From Streptomyces justiciae (lineage in GTDB: Bacteria > Actinomycetota > Actinomycetes > Streptomycetales > Streptomycetaceae): 64,000 bases of DNA. The notes beneath the pieces are model-generated. The model was given only the letters and a program-made list of their open reading frames with translations, was not told the DNA's origin and searched no databases. The stretch spans positions 248,001-312,000 of the forward strand of contig NZ_JADDXU010000001.1 in NCBI RefSeq assembly GCF_015163075.1. Direction: 5' to 3'. Of this stretch, positions 41,078 through 50,884 are shown one piece after another; within the stretch, counting starts at the first letter, position 1, and each line of letters starts with the position of its first letter. The position numbers and the translations under genes are program-made.

Positions 41078-41106
41078 ATCCAGGGTTGATGGAGAAGGGG
41101 GCGCAG

Positions 41107-42690
41107 GTGAGACGGCACCACAGAACGACTCCCCGTACGACCCGAGTTCTGGGCGCGCTGCTGCTCGTGGCGGTGGGCTCGCTCACCGTGGGCGCGGCGC
41201 CGACGCCCGCCGAGGCCACACCGCTCGACCAGGTGATTCCGGCGCCCTCGAAGGTGACGCCGGGCGGATCGCCGTACCGCATCACGGCGAAGACCCGTAT
41301 CGGCGTGGACGACTCGCGGGAGGTGCGCCGCGTCGGCGAGTACCTCGCGGGGGTGCTCCGACCGTCCACGGGCTATCCGGTGCCGGTGGAGGTGGGGCGC
41401 GGGGGAGACATTCAACTGCGGCTGGCGAAGGGCCCGTTCGGTGCGGAGGGATACCGTCTTGTCAGCGGGGCGAAGGGGGTCACCATCACCGCCGCGCGGC
41501 CCGCCGGCCTCTTCCACGGGGTGCAGACCCTGCGGCAGCTGCTGCCGGCGAAGGTCGAGAAGGGTTCCGTGCAGTCCGGACCCTGGCTGGTCGCGGGTGG
41601 CACCGTCACCGACAGCCCGCGTTACGGCTGGCGGGGAGCGATGCTCGATGTCTCCCGGCACTTCTTCACCGTGGACCAAGTCAAGCGGTACATCGACCAG
41701 TTGGCGCTCTACAAGGTCAACAAGCTGCATCTGCATCTCAGTGACGACCAGGGCTGGCGCATCGCGATCGACTCCTGGCCGCGGCTGGCGACGTACGGCG
41801 GGTCGACGCAGGTCGGTGGGGGTGCCGGTGGTTACTACACCAAGGCCGACTACAAGGAGATCGTCCGGTACGCGTCCTCGCGGTATCTGGAGGTCGTCCC
41901 CGAGATCGACATGCCCGGCCACACCAACGCCGCGCTCGCCTCGTACGCCGAGCTGAACTGCGACGGGGTCGCGCCGCCGCTCTACACCGGCACCGAGGTC
42001 GGATTCAGCTCGCTGTGCGTCGGCAAAGACCTCACGTACGACTTCGTCGACGACGTGATCCGGGAGCTCGCCGCGCTCACGCCCGGCCGCTATCTGCACA
42101 TCGGCGGGGACGAGGCGCACTCGACCAGCCATGAGGACTACGTCAAGTTCATGGACCGGGTGCAGCCGGTCGTCGCCAAGTACGGGAAGACGGTGGTGGG
42201 TTGGCATCAGCTCACCGGGGCGAACCCCTCGCGGGGGGCTGTGGCGCAGTACTGGGGGCTCGATGACACCAGTGCGGAGGAGAAGGCGCAGGTGGCGAAG
42301 GCTGCGCAGAACGGTACGGGGATTGTGCTGTCGCCCGCCGACCGGGTGTACCTCGACATGAAGTACACCGCGGATACGCCGTTGGGGCTGGACTGGGCGG
42401 GGCTGGTCGAGGTGAAGCGGTCGTACGACTGGGATCCGGGGGACTATCTGGCGGGGGTGCCTGCTGCGGCTGTGCGGGGGGTTGAGGCGCCGTTGTGGAC
42501 GGAGACGATCGTGACGTCCGCCGACATCGAGTACATGGCGTTTCCGAGGTTGGCGGGGGTGGCTGAGCTGGGGTGGTCGCCTTCCGTCACGCATGACTGG
42601 GAGGCGTATCGGGTGCGGCTTGCTGCGCAGGGGACTCGGTGGGAGGCGATGGGGATCAATTACTACCGGTCGCCTCAAGTGCCCTGGTGA
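41107..42690 (+). CDS. Secreted beta-N-acetylhexosaminidase, GH20
   Basis: 527 residues. A signal peptide (R-R-H-H-R-T-T-P-R-T-T-R-V-L-G-A-L-L-L-V-A-V-G-S-L) ends near P-A-E-A. A family 20b accessory domain precedes the GH20 barrel: G-W-R-G-A-M-L-D-V-S-R-H-F-F, H-L-H-L-S-D-D-Q-G-W-R, the catalytic pair in H-I-G-G-D-E-A-H-S, and W-H-Q-L-T. GTG 41107 is favoured over ATG 41089 because AAGGGGG lies 5 nt upstream. Removes GlcNAc from chitobiose and similar substrates outside the cell. A DasR-like site is upstream, and a bidirectional terminator follows. In the same position in S. coelicolor (SCO2786, from memory). Confidence 0.93.
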   Translation: MRRHHRTTPRTTRVLGALLLVAVGSLTVGAAPTPAEATPLDQVIPAPSKVTPGGSPYRITAKTRIGVDDSREVRRVGEYLAGVLRPSTGYPVPVEVGRGGDIQLRLAKGPFGAEGYRLVSGAKGVTITAARPAGLFHGVQTLRQLLPAKVEKGSVQSGPWLVAGGTVTDSPRYGWRGAMLDVSRHFFTVDQVKRYIDQLALYKVNKLHLHLSDDQGWRIAIDSWPRLATYGGSTQVGGGAGGYYTKADYKEIVRYASSRYLEVVPEIDMPGHTNAALASYAELNCDGVAPPLYTGTEVGFSSLCVGKDLTYDFVDDVIRELAALTPGRYLHIGGDEAHSTSHEDYVKFMDRVQPVVAKYGKTVVGWHQLTGANPSRGAVAQYWGLDDTSAEEKAQVAKAAQNGTGIVLSPADRVYLDMKYTADTPLGLDWAGLVEVKRSYDWDPGDYLAGVPAAAVRGVEAPLWTETIVTSADIEYMAFPRLAGVAELGWSPSVTHDWEAYRVRLAAQGTRWEAMGINYYRSPQVPW

Positions 42691-42717
42691 TTCGGCTGCG
42701 GGCCGGTGGGGGCTGGT

Positions 42718-42738
42718 CGCGCAGTTCCCCGCGCCCCT
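42718..42738 (+). repeat. Streptomyces intergenic repeat, copy B
   Basis: The same 21-nt core as copy A, preceded by GGCTGGT, between the hexosaminidase stop and the terminator. Confidence 0.8.
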
Positions 42739-42753
42739 TAACGGCATGAAGTC

Positions 42754-42792
42754 GGCGGGCGCCACGAAGGACCGTACCTCGTGGCGCCCGCC
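42754..42792. terminator. Bidirectional terminator between the hexosaminidase and desD
   Basis: GGCGGGCGCCACGA pairs with TCGTGGCGCCCGCC (14 bp) around an 11-nt loop. It lies between the convergent hexosaminidase (plus) and desABCD operon (minus). Confidence 0.88.
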
Positions 42793-42803
42793 TGTCTCTG
42801 GGG

Positions 42804-44576
42804 TCAGAAGCCCGCTATCGGGTTCTTCAGGTTGCCCACCAGTTGGAGTGCGCCCGCCGGGTCCGCCAGGTCCACCATCTGCTTGTTGTTGCGCAGTTGG
42901 AGGCGGTTGAGGCAGGACAGGGCGAACTCCGGGGCGAACATGTCGTACTGGCGGAACTTGTCGGCGAGTTCGGGCACCGAGGCCTGGTACTCGCGGGTGA
43001 CGTCCGCGACCGTCCGCCAGAAGTCGTCCTCCTCCAGGATTCCCTCGGCGGCGAGGTTCGCGGCGAGGAAGCGGAAGAAGCAGTCGAAGACGTCCGTGAA
43101 GATGGAGAGGAGCTTCTTGTCCTCCGGGACGTCCACGCGGAGGCGTTCGACGGTCGGCGGGAGCACCGCGTCGACGTCCATGACGGCGATCTCCTCGGCG
43201 ATGTCCTTGTAGATCGCGCGGGTCACCGCGCCGTCCTTCAGGGCCAGGATCACGTTCTCGCCGTGCGGCATGTAGACCAGGTCGTAGGCGTAGAAGCTGT
43301 GGAGCAGCGGGGTGAAGTACGCCGTCAGGTAGCGGCGCAGCCACTCGGTCGGGGTCAGGCCCGACTGCTCGATCAGGGCGCCCGCGAAGGAGTTGCCCTC
43401 GTGGTCGACGTGGACCAGGGACGCCATCGTCGCCAGCGACTCCCCGTCCTGGAGGGAGTTGACCGGGCTCTCGCGCCACAGGGCGGCCAGCATCTTGCGG
43501 TACGGCGAGTAGCGGTCCGTCGCCGCCTCGTACTCCAGATGGCGGTAGCCGACGGCCGCGCGCTCGCGGATGATCGACAGGCCCGTGGACTTCAACACCG
43601 GGTCGTTGTCGATGAGTTGGGCGAGCCAGTCGTTGATCGCCGGGGTCGCCTCCATGTACGCCGCCGAAAGGCCGCGCATGAAGCCCATGTTGATGACGGA
43701 CAGGGCCGTCTTCACATAGTGCTTCTCGGGGTTGGACTTGTTGAAGAAGGTCCGGATGGACTGCTGGGCCAGGTACTCGTCGTCGCCCTCGCCCAGGCAG
43801 ACGAGGTGGCGCCGGGCGACCTCCGCGGCGAAGGTGACGGAGAGCTTGTTCCACCACTGCCAGGGGTGGACCGGGATGAGGAGGAAGTCGGCCGGGTCGA
43901 GGCCCTGCTCGGTGAGCTGCCGGTCGAAGCGCTCGACCGTCTCCGCACCCAACTCGTCCCGTACGAAGGCCTCGTACTCGATCCCGACACCCGCCGTGAA
44001 CGCGGCGCGGGAGCGGTGCGCGGCCAGCCAGACCAGGCGGACCGGGCTCGCCGTCTCCGGGGCGTACGACAGGTACTCGTGGATGCCGAAGCCGAGCCGG
44101 CCGTTGTTGGCGACGAAGCAGGGGTGGCCCTCGGTCATGCCGGTCTCGATGGCCTGGAAGTCGGATCGCGCCAGCTCTGCTACCGGGATCTGGGGCTTGG
44201 TGAGCTTGTAGCAGGTGCCGGAGAGGGTGGAGGAGATCTCCTCCAGGTAGACCGGCAGGATCTCGTCGCTCAGGCCCAGCGCCTTCTTCAGCTCGATGAA
44301 GAAGTCCAGCGCGGCGAGGGGGAGGTCGACGCCGTCTCGCTGACGGGAAAGGGAGTCGGCGTCGACCTGCCAGTGGTCGAGGGCGCGGCGGGTGGCGGTG
44401 AACCCGTAGCGGGTCAGACCGTCGTCGCTGCGGACCTCGAAGCGGCCGTCGGCGGTGGCCTCCGGCGTGATGAGCCGCTCGTGGGCGAACTCGGCGAGAG
44501 CCTTGCGGATGAGCAGGCGGTTGGCCTGCTCCCAGCGCTCGGGGGAGAGGTGGGCGACGGAGTCGGCGAGGCTCAT
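42804..44576 (-). CDS. desD: Desferrioxamine synthetase (NIS siderophore synthetase)
   Basis: 590 residues, IucA/IucC-type NRPS-independent synthetase: ATP-dependent amide formation that trimerises and cyclises N-hydroxy-N-succinylcadaverine to desferrioxamine E/B. Motifs: K-T-A-L-S-V-I-N-M-G-F-M-R-G-L-S, H-P-W-Q-W-W-N-K, the ATP region near S-L-A-T-M-A-S-L-V-H-V-D-H-E-G-N-S, and the FhuF-like C-terminal fold. Full family length. Last gene of desABCD; start overlaps desC stop by 4 nt. Confidence 0.97.
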   Translation of the reverse strand: MSLADSVAHLSPERWEQANRLLIRKALAEFAHERLITPEATADGRFEVRSDDGLTRYGFTATRRALDHWQVDADSLSRQRDGVDLPLAALDFFIELKKALGLSDEILPVYLEEISSTLSGTCYKLTKPQIPVAELARSDFQAIETGMTEGHPCFVANNGRLGFGIHEYLSYAPETASPVRLVWLAAHRSRAAFTAGVGIEYEAFVRDELGAETVERFDRQLTEQGLDPADFLLIPVHPWQWWNKLSVTFAAEVARRHLVCLGEGDDEYLAQQSIRTFFNKSNPEKHYVKTALSVINMGFMRGLSAAYMEATPAINDWLAQLIDNDPVLKSTGLSIIRERAAVGYRHLEYEAATDRYSPYRKMLAALWRESPVNSLQDGESLATMASLVHVDHEGNSFAGALIEQSGLTPTEWLRRYLTAYFTPLLHSFYAYDLVYMPHGENVILALKDGAVTRAIYKDIAEEIAVMDVDAVLPPTVERLRVDVPEDKKLLSIFTDVFDCFFRFLAANLAAEGILEEDDFWRTVADVTREYQASVPELADKFRQYDMFAPEFALSCLNRLQLRNNKQMVDLADPAGALQLVGNLKNPIAGF

Positions 44577-45112
44577 GCGGCCACCGCCTTCGCGAACTGC
44601 TCGCGGGTGCAGAAGCTGAGCAGCGCCCTCTTCTCCGGCTTCTCGATCTCCCGCTCGGGCACGAACCCGACGGCCTCGTTGAGGGCGTGGACGCCCTTGT
44701 TGGAGACGTCCGGCTCGACGACGACGCGCTCGACGGCCGGGTCCTCGAAGAGGTGGGCCATCACGGCGGTGATGACGGACCGGGTGAAGCCGTGCACCGG
44801 CTTGTCGGTCGCGGGGGTGAGGAAGTGCATGCCGACGTCACCCGGCAACGGCTCGTACAGGCCCACGAGTTCACGATGGGCGGGGTCGTACTTCTCCATC
44901 AGGAACACGGGGACGCCATACTCGTCGAGACCCAGCAGCGCGTGGTGGTGCTCGTCGGCGGCTATCTCCATGTACGCGCGCTCGACGTCCTCCAGTTTCG
45001 CGTCCTGCATCATCCAGAACGCGGCCTTGGGGTGGGTGACCCAGCCGTGCAGCAGCTCGGCGTCCTTGAGCGGGTCGAGCGGGCGGAAGGTGAAGGTGTG
45101 GGGGGTGGTCAT
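44573..45112 (-). CDS. desC: N-hydroxycadaverine acyl-CoA transferase
   Basis: 179 residues, GNAT-like siderophore acyltransferase: [39 protein letters not shown] and [11 protein letters not shown]. Acylates N-hydroxycadaverine with succinyl-CoA or acetyl-CoA, which decides whether desferrioxamine E or B forms. Overlaps desD (4 nt) and desB (4 nt), so translation is coupled throughout. Length fits family. Confidence 0.96.
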   Translation of the reverse strand: MTTPHTFTFRPLDPLKDAELLHGWVTHPKAAFWMMQDAKLEDVERAYMEIAADEHHHALLGLDEYGVPVFLMEKYDPAHRELVGLYEPLPGDVGMHFLTPATDKPVHGFTRSVITAVMAHLFEDPAVERVVVEPDVSNKGVHALNEAVGFVPEREIEKPEKRALLSFCTREQFAKAVAA

Positions 45113-46386
45113 ACGGAGAACTCCTGGAACGCGATCGTCTTCTCGACCGGGTAGTACTCGGTGCCGAGCAGCTCACGGATGATGTAGCTGTTGCGGTACG
45201 CACCCATGCCCAGGTCGGGCGAGGTGATGCTGTGGGTGTGCACGCCGGCGTTCTGGAGGAAGACGCCGCGGCCGGTGGTGTCGATCGAGTAGTTGCGGGC
45301 GACGTCGAAGTTGCCCTGCGAGTCGTAGCGCAGCCGGTCCTTGACGGGGGTCAGGAACTCGGGCTCGGCGTACTTGTATCCGGTGGCGAGGACCAGGCCG
45401 TGCGTCTGGAGGTCGTAGTCCTTCTCCTGCTCCTCCTGCCGGAAGGAGAGGGTGTACGTGCCGTTTTCGTAAGTCGCGCCGTTCAGCGCCGAGTTGGTGA
45501 GCAGCCGGGTGGGGACCGGACCGCCGAGGTTCTTCTGGTAGAGCAGGTCGAAGATCTCGTTGATGAGATCGCCGTCGATGCCCTTGAACAGGCCCTTCTG
45601 CTGGGCGGTGAGCCGGTAGCGGGTGGCCTCGGGCAGCTCGCGGTAGTAGTCGATGTACTCCGGGGAGGTCATCTCCAGCGTGAGCTTGGTGTATTCGAGC
45701 GGGAAGAAGCGGGGCGAGCGGGTCACCCAGTTCAGCCGGTAGCCGTAGACGTCGATCTCGGCGAGGAGGTCGTGGTAGATCTCGGCGGCGGACTGCCCGG
45801 AGCCGACGATCGTGATCGACTCCTTCTTCTGCAACTCCGCCTTGTTCTGCATGTATTGGGAGTTGTGGAAGAAGTCACCGCCGAGCCCGCGCACGGCCTC
45901 CGGGTAGTGGGGGGAGGTGCCGGTGCCGAGGACGAGATGGCGGGCGCGGTAGACGTCGCCGGCCGTGGTCGTCACGACGTACACGTCATCCACGTACTGG
46001 ACGTCCGCGACCGTCGTGCTGAAGCGGACGCTGCTCAGCTTGTTCGCGGCCCAGCGGCAGTAGTCGTCGTACTCGACGCGCAGCGGGTAGAAGTTCTCCC
46101 GGATGTAGAACGAGTACAGCCGGCCTTTGTCCTTCAGGTAGTTGAGGAAGGAGTACGGCGAGGTCGGGTCGGCCAGCGTGACCAGGTCCGACATGAACGG
46201 CGTCTGGAGGTGGGCGCCGTCGAGGAACATGCCGGCGTGCCACTCGAAGTCGGGCTTCGACTCCAGGAAGACACCGTCGAGTTCGTCGATGGGCTCGGTG
46301 AGGCAGGCCAGGCCGAGGTTGAACGGGCCGAGCCCGATGCCCACGAAATCGTAGGTTTTGGTCGGGGTTTCAGGACGCGCGGTCAA
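45109..46386 (-). CDS. desB: Cadaverine N-monooxygenase (flavin-dependent)
   Basis: 425 residues of the L-lysine/ornithine N-hydroxylase family. FAD-binding [10 protein letters not shown] at the N-terminus, substrate segment [26 protein letters not shown]-binding [13 protein letters not shown], and the C-terminal L-A-T-G-Y. Hydroxylates one amine of cadaverine. ATG 46386; overlaps the end of desA by 17 nt. Confidence 0.97.
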   Translation of the reverse strand: MTARPETPTKTYDFVGIGLGPFNLGLACLTEPIDELDGVFLESKPDFEWHAGMFLDGAHLQTPFMSDLVTLADPTSPYSFLNYLKDKGRLYSFYIRENFYPLRVEYDDYCRWAANKLSSVRFSTTVADVQYVDDVYVVTTTAGDVYRARHLVLGTGTSPHYPEAVRGLGGDFFHNSQYMQNKAELQKKESITIVGSGQSAAEIYHDLLAEIDVYGYRLNWVTRSPRFFPLEYTKLTLEMTSPEYIDYYRELPEATRYRLTAQQKGLFKGIDGDLINEIFDLLYQKNLGGPVPTRLLTNSALNGATYENGTYTLSFRQEEQEKDYDLQTHGLVLATGYKYAEPEFLTPVKDRLRYDSQGNFDVARNYSIDTTGRGVFLQNAGVHTHSITSPDLGMGAYRNSYIIRELLGTEYYPVEKTIAFQEFSV

Positions 46387-47812
46387 GGGACTCTCCCAGG
46401 TACTGCTCGGCGTGGCCGGCGATCAGATCGAGTACGGCGGCGATGTCTTCGGTCGTCGTCTCAGGGTTGAGCAGGGTGAACTTCAGGTAGTGGCGGCCCT
46501 GCACCTTGGTGCCCGCGACCACGGCGTCACCGGAGGCGAACAGGGCCTTGCGGGCGTACAGGTTGGCGCGGTCGATCTCGGAGGGGTCGGTCACGGCGGC
46601 CGGGATGTAGCGGAAGACGAGGGTGGAGAGCGTCGGCTCGACCACGACGTCGTAGCGCGGGTCGGCGGCGAGGATCTTCCAGCCCTCGACGGCCAGGTCG
46701 CACACCTCGTCGAAGAGCTGCCCGATGCCGTCCGCGCCCATGGTCCGCAGCGTCACCCACAGCTTCAGGGCGTCGAAACGGCGGGTGGTCTGGAGGGACT
46801 TGTCCACCTGGTTGGGGATGCGCTCCTGCACCATGCGCTTCGGGTTGAGGTACTCGGCGTGGTAGGTCGCGTGGCGGAGCGTGGCGGCGTCGCGGACCAG
46901 GACGGCGGACGAACTCACCGGCTGGAAGAAGGACTTGTGGTAGTCGACGGTGACCGAGTCGGCGCGCTCGATGCCGTCGATCCGGCCGCGGTACTTCACC
47001 GACGCGAGCAGTCCGCAGCCGTAGGCCGCGTCGACGTGCATCCAGGTGCCGTACTGCGCGCACAGCTCGGCGATCTCGGGCAGCGGGTCGATGGACCCGA
47101 AGTCGGTGGTGCCGGCGGTGGCGACGACGGCCATCGGGACGAGACCGGCGGCCTTGCAGCGCTCCAGCTCATGGGCGAGCGCGACGGTCTGCATCCGCTT
47201 GTTCTGGTCGACGGGGATGGTGACCACGGAGTCGGGGGAGAGGCCGAGGAGTTTGGCGGACTTCTTGACGCTGAAGTGGCTGACCTCGGAGGCGAAGATA
47301 CGGAGTTTGGCTGTGGTGTCCGTCTTCGCCTCTTCCCGGGCGAGGAGCAGCGCCTGGAGGTTGGACTGGGTGCCGCCGGAGGTGAACACGCCGTCGGCGG
47401 CGGGGCCGAGGCCGATGCGGGCGGTCGTCCAGTCGATGAGCTTGCGCTCGATGAGGGTGCCGCCGGCCGACTGGTCCCAGGTGTCCAGCGAGGAGTTGAC
47501 CGCGGAGAGGATCGCCTCGCCGAGCACCGCCGGGATGACGACCGGGCAGTTGAGGTGGGCGAGATAGCGGGGGTGGTGGAAGTAGACCGCGTCGCGGAGG
47601 TAGACGTCCTCCAGCTCGTCGAGCACGGCGCCGGTGTCGAGCAGCGGCTTGTCGAGGTCGATCGCGTCGATGGCCGGGGCGAGGGCGTCGACGGTGACAC
47701 CTGTGAACGGACGGTCGGTGGCGGCGAGTTTGGCTGCCACCCGCTCTATTCCTTCGGTCACGGAGCGGCGGTACTGCTCCGCGGTCGTGTCGTTGAGCAG
47801 GTGCGAGCGCAT
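46370..47812 (-). CDS. desA: Lysine decarboxylase of desferrioxamine synthesis (PLP, group II)
   Basis: 480 residues, pyridoxal-phosphate decarboxylase fold. The Schiff-base lysine is in [21 protein letters not shown] holds the Asp that pairs with the pyridine nitrogen, and [11 protein letters not shown] the phosphate loop. Makes cadaverine from lysine. First gene of desABCD. ATG 47812 with GGAGG about 10 nt upstream. A perfect iron box lies 100 nt upstream, so the operon is off when iron is plentiful. Confidence 0.97.
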   Translation of the reverse strand: MRSHLLNDTTAEQYRRSVTEGIERVAAKLAATDRPFTGVTVDALAPAIDAIDLDKPLLDTGAVLDELEDVYLRDAVYFHHPRYLAHLNCPVVIPAVLGEAILSAVNSSLDTWDQSAGGTLIERKLIDWTTARIGLGPAADGVFTSGGTQSNLQALLLAREEAKTDTTAKLRIFASEVSHFSVKKSAKLLGLSPDSVVTIPVDQNKRMQTVALAHELERCKAAGLVPMAVVATAGTTDFGSIDPLPEIAELCAQYGTWMHVDAAYGCGLLASVKYRGRIDGIERADSVTVDYHKSFFQPVSSSAVLVRDAATLRHATYHAEYLNPKRMVQERIPNQVDKSLQTTRRFDALKLWVTLRTMGADGIGQLFDEVCDLAVEGWKILAADPRYDVVVEPTLSTLVFRYIPAAVTDPSEIDRANLYARKALFASGDAVVAGTKVQGRHYLKFTLLNPETTTEDIAAVLDLIAGHAEQYLGESLDRAS

Positions 47813-47911
47813 GGTGGGGGTCCTCCGGTGGGGAGCAGTCCGTGCGGGTCGGACGGGGTGGGGACGCTTGGGGAAGCGGTCTTCGTTTCACGTTCGCGTC
47901 GATCTCGCCTT

Positions 47912-47934
47912 ACTTAGGTTAGCCTAACCTAAGT
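47912..47934. promoter_or_regulatory. Iron box (DmdR1/IdeR type) of the desABCD promoter
   Basis: The 19-bp core TTAGGTTAGCCTAACCTAA (47914-47932) is the iron-box consensus. It extends to a 23-bp perfect palindrome with 11-bp arms about a central C. DmdR1 with Fe(II) binds such sites and represses. Confidence 0.95.
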
Positions 47935-48072
47935 CACTTGGATCAAACGCGGTGTCGGCCGTGACTACGGTCACTTCGGCCGCAGTTGCCACTCCCCGCA
48001 CAGCAGTCACCGCCGCACGCGGGGGAGTTGGGCGTGCGGCGGCTCGGGGTCGTTCTGGGGGCTACGCGGCGG

Positions 48073-48927
48073 CTACTCGGCGGCGCGGAGCTGTTCCTCG
48101 GTCATGCCCTGCCGCCAGTAACCGACGAAGGTGACGCTGCGGCGGTCGATGCCGCGTTCGCCGACGAAGTGCCGGCGCAGCTGCTTCACACAGCTCGACT
48201 CGCCCGCGATCCAGACGTACGGCTTTGTGGAGTCCGGGAGTTGGGTGTCACGGATGGCGCCGAGGGCCATGGGGGACCCCTCGGCGCCCTCGTGGTCCCG
48301 GACGAACCAGGTGATCTCGGCGTCGGCCTCGGTCACCAGGTCCTGGATGTCGGCGGCGTGCTGCACCTCCAGCCAGACCCGGGCGGGAGTGCCGGCCGGC
48401 AGGGACTCGAGGATCGCGGAGACGGCGGGTACGGCGGTCTCGTCGCCCCAGATGAGGGTGAGGTCGGTGTCCTCGGCGGGCCGGAACCGGATCGCCCGGT
48501 TGTCGGCGATGGCGGGGCCGAGGAGGAGGACACGGTCCCCGGCGGTAGCGGCGGCGGCCCAGCGGGAGGCGGGCCCGGCCTGCGTGTCGGCACCGGGTTC
48601 GACGCCGTGCAGCACGAAGTCGATGTCGATCTCGTCGGGGTCCCGACGCAGGGCGCGGAGCGTGTACGACCGCATCACGGCCCGTACGTCGTCCGGGAGT
48701 TCACGCCAGCCCTGCCACCAGCCGTCACCGAGCTCGATGGGCACACGGGGCTCGGTCTGCCCCTCGGCGGGGATGAAGAGCGACAGCGACTGGTCGCACC
48801 CGTTGGAGCAGAACTCCCGCAGTTCTTCGCCGGAGAAGGTGACCCGGACGAGAGACGGCCCGAGCTGCCGCGTTCTCACGACGTGCAGCGCGAAGAAGCG
48901 GAACGGGGCGGCAACGGCGGTGGTCAT
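48073..48927 (-). CDS. desF: Siderophore-interacting protein / ferric-siderophore reductase-like
   Basis: 284 residues of the FAD-binding SIP family (ViuB-like): F-F-A-L-H-V-V-R-T-R-Q-L-G-P-S-L-V-R-V-T-F-S-G near the N-terminus, R-S-Y-T-L-R-A (FAD-binding R-x-Y-T), L-I-W-G-D-E-T-A-V-P-A and W-I-A-G-E-S. Would reduce the ferric siderophore to release iron inside the cell. ATG 48927 with CAGGAG upstream. Located between desA and desE on the same strand; no iron box is seen directly before it, so it may be transcribed with desE. Confidence 0.88.
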   Translation of the reverse strand: MTTAVAAPFRFFALHVVRTRQLGPSLVRVTFSGEELREFCSNGCDQSLSLFIPAEGQTEPRVPIELGDGWWQGWRELPDDVRAVMRSYTLRALRRDPDEIDIDFVLHGVEPGADTQAGPASRWAAAATAGDRVLLLGPAIADNRAIRFRPAEDTDLTLIWGDETAVPAVSAILESLPAGTPARVWLEVQHAADIQDLVTEADAEITWFVRDHEGAEGSPMALGAIRDTQLPDSTKPYVWIAGESSCVKQLRRHFVGERGIDRRSVTFVGYWRQGMTEEQLRAAE

Positions 48928-48973
48928 GGGAGTGCTCCTGAGTTTTGGATCAGGGGGCGAGGTGACGTACCCA

Positions 48974-48994
48974 AGGGGCGCGGGGAACTGCGCG
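48974..48994 (-). repeat. Streptomyces intergenic repeat, copy C (inverted)
   Basis: AGGGGCGCGGGGAACTGCGC plus G, followed by ACCAGCC: the reverse complement of copies A and B, in the desE-desF gap. Confidence 0.8.
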
Positions 48995-49036
48995 ACCAGC
49001 CACGACGGACCCGCAGCTCCCCACCGGCGTAAGCGA

Positions 49037-50086
49037 CTAGCTGACCTTCTTCGCGTTCTCAAGAGCCTCGGCGAGGGTCTCAAGAAGCGGCGTGCACTTG
49101 TCGTACGACAGGATCGGCTCCGGCGACCGAGAGATGACCTGCCCGGCCTTTACGGCAGGGAGCTTCTTCCAGGTCGCCTCGGTGATGTCGGCCGGCTGGA
49201 TCGTCGACGACCGGTCGTCCATCATGATGATGTCGGCCTTGTACTTGTCGACGTTCTCCCAGCTCAGCGACTCGTACCAGCCGCCACCCTCCTTCTTGGC
49301 GCTCTCCGGCGGCTCGACGAAGTTCACGCCGAGGGCCTTGAAGTACTCGAGGTCGATGGAGAGGTTGGTGCCGGAGACGTAGAAGATGTCCTGGCTGGCG
49401 GAACCGGCCATCACCTTGATGTCGGGCTTCGCCTTCGCGGCGGCGCGCAGCCGGGTCGCGGCGGCCTCGAACTTCTTCTTGGCGTCGGTGACGGTGGCGG
49501 CCGTCATGTCGGCGCCGAGGGACTCCGCGAGCTCCCACATGCGCTGGAGCGGCTCGGTGATCTGGCGGTCGTAGACGGAGATGCCGACGCTCGGGGCGAG
49601 CTTGGCGATCTTGTCCTTGGAGGCGGCCGGGACGTACCAGAGGGTGCCGGCGTCGTCGAACATCGTGGTGATGAGGACGTCCGGGGCGAGGGCGGCGTAC
49701 TTCTCGACGTTGAACTGGTCCCAGACGTTGCCGAGGATCTCGACCTTGGAGATGTCCATGTCGCCGGCCTGGACGTCGGCCTTGCCGTCGGCGGTCTTGG
49801 TGGGGCCGAAGACGCCCTTGACGGAGATGCCGTAGTCGTAGAGCGCGGCGGCGACGCCGGTGAAGGCGACGATGTTCGCGGGGATCTTGTCGAGCTTCAC
49901 CTCGGTGCCGCGGTCGTCCTTGAACGTCCAGGGACCGGACTTCTTCGCGGCGGCCGTCTCCTCGCCAGAGCCACCGCTTTTCGCGTCGTCGTCACCGCAG
50001 GCTGCGAGCACGGCACCGAGGCCGAGGGCGCCGCCCGCGGCGAGGATGCCGCGGCGGGTGAGGTGGGTGGCTCTGGCGTTGGACAT
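49037..50086 (-). CDS. desE: Ferric desferrioxamine-binding lipoprotein of the ABC importer
   Basis: 349 residues. The signal region T-R-R-G-I-L-A-A-G-G-A-L-G-L-G-A-V-L contains R-R (Tat-like) and ends in lipobox L-A-A-C (Cys at 30). The mature part is a periplasmic-binding (BtuF/FepB-like) fold: P-W-T-F-K-D-D-R-G-T-E-V-K-L-D, V-A-F-T-G-V-A-A-A-L. ATG 50086. An iron box with 17 of 19 matches lies 52-70 nt upstream. Captures ferrioxamines for import; ATPase and permease genes are not in this window. Confidence 0.94.
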   Translation of the reverse strand: MSNARATHLTRRGILAAGGALGLGAVLAACGDDDAKSGGSGEETAAAKKSGPWTFKDDRGTEVKLDKIPANIVAFTGVAAALYDYGISVKGVFGPTKTADGKADVQAGDMDISKVEILGNVWDQFNVEKYAALAPDVLITTMFDDAGTLWYVPAASKDKIAKLAPSVGISVYDRQITEPLQRMWELAESLGADMTAATVTDAKKKFEAAATRLRAAAKAKPDIKVMAGSASQDIFYVSGTNLSIDLEYFKALGVNFVEPPESAKKEGGGWYESLSWENVDKYKADIIMMDDRSSTIQPADITEATWKKLPAVKAGQVISRSPEPILSYDKCTPLLETLAEALENAKKVS

Positions 50087-50137
50087 GAGTGTGGCTGCTT
50101 TCGAACGGGGCGAAGCGCCCGCCGGACAAGTTCGAAC

Positions 50138-50156
50138 GTAGGTTAGCCTAACCTCA
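50138..50156. promoter_or_regulatory. Iron box of the desE promoter
   Basis: GTAGGTTAGCCTAACCTCA matches TTAGGTTAGCCTAACCTAA at 17 of 19 positions (first and eighteenth differ). 52 nt upstream of the desE ATG. Confidence 0.92.
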
Positions 50157-50290
50157 GATCTTGTCCAGGGGGCAGGGCCCCTTGAAAACGAAGCTGTGGG
50201 CTGTCTGTGGGGTGGCGTGGGTGTACCGCCGGGCTCCAACTCCTTTGCAATCAACGGATGTTGAAGCGCCGCTGCACAGTCGCCCGGCCC

Positions 50291-50875
50291 TCAGCCGACG
50301 CCGTTCCCTGCCTTGCCGTAGCGGCGGAAATCCGCCGTCTCGACCGTCCAGGGGCCGAACGGGACCGCGTCTCCGAAGATGTACGGGTCCTTGCGGCTGT
50401 AGCGGTTCTTGCACGGGTCCGAGTGCACTTCGATGGTGCCGGTGCGAGGGTCGACGATGAGGTAGTGCGCGATACCCATGGCAGGGTATTCGGCGAGCTT
50501 CTCGCCGTAGTCGTTGTTCGGGTTGGACGGCGAGACGATCTCGATGACGGCCAGCACTTCCGTGGCGTCCACGGCCAGGTCCTCTTCGTCGAGTACGTGC
50601 TCCGGGATGACGACGGCATCGGGGCGGCGCATGCGGCCGATCGCTGGGTGTTCGATCTCGGGGCCGTTCGCGCAGATGTAGCCGGGGTGGGTGGTGAGGA
50701 GCTGCTCGTCCAGTTGCTCCCGGATGCGGCGGATCGTGCCCTGGTGGCGCTTCGACGGGCACGTCATCGCCAGTACCGGTCCCGACGGGCCGATCTCCAC
50801 GATCCAGGCACCCTCAAGGCGCTCTGCGTACGCCTCAAGCTCCTCGGCGATCATGCGCATCTTGGCGTAGTCCAT
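50291..50875 (-). CDS. Uma2-family (DUF820) putative restriction-endonuclease-fold protein
   Basis: 194 residues. The P-D-A-V-V-I-P-E ... A-V-I-E-I-V-S-P-S-N ... D-Y-G-E-K-L-A-E-Y ... Y-L-I-V-D blocks are the Uma2 signature: a PD-(D/E)XK-like fold with Asp, Glu and Lys in the right order. Streptomycetes carry many copies; their role is unknown and nuclease activity unproven. ATG 50875. Lies between desE and the acyl-CoA operon with an inverted repeat just upstream (50885-50920). A stand-alone gene. Confidence 0.87.
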   Translation of the reverse strand: MDYAKMRMIAEELEAYAERLEGAWIVEIGPSGPVLAMTCPSKRHQGTIRRIREQLDEQLLTTHPGYICANGPEIEHPAIGRMRRPDAVVIPEHVLDEEDLAVDATEVLAVIEIVSPSNPNNDYGEKLAEYPAMGIAHYLIVDPRTGTIEVHSDPCKNRYSRKDPYIFGDAVPFGPWTVETADFRRYGKAGNGVG

Positions 50876-50884
50876 ACGCCAACG

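Noticed and set aside
41053..43857. A 934-codon minus-strand frame covering the hexosaminidase and part of desD
   Set aside because: Antisense to a well-defined GH20 gene and out of frame with desD.
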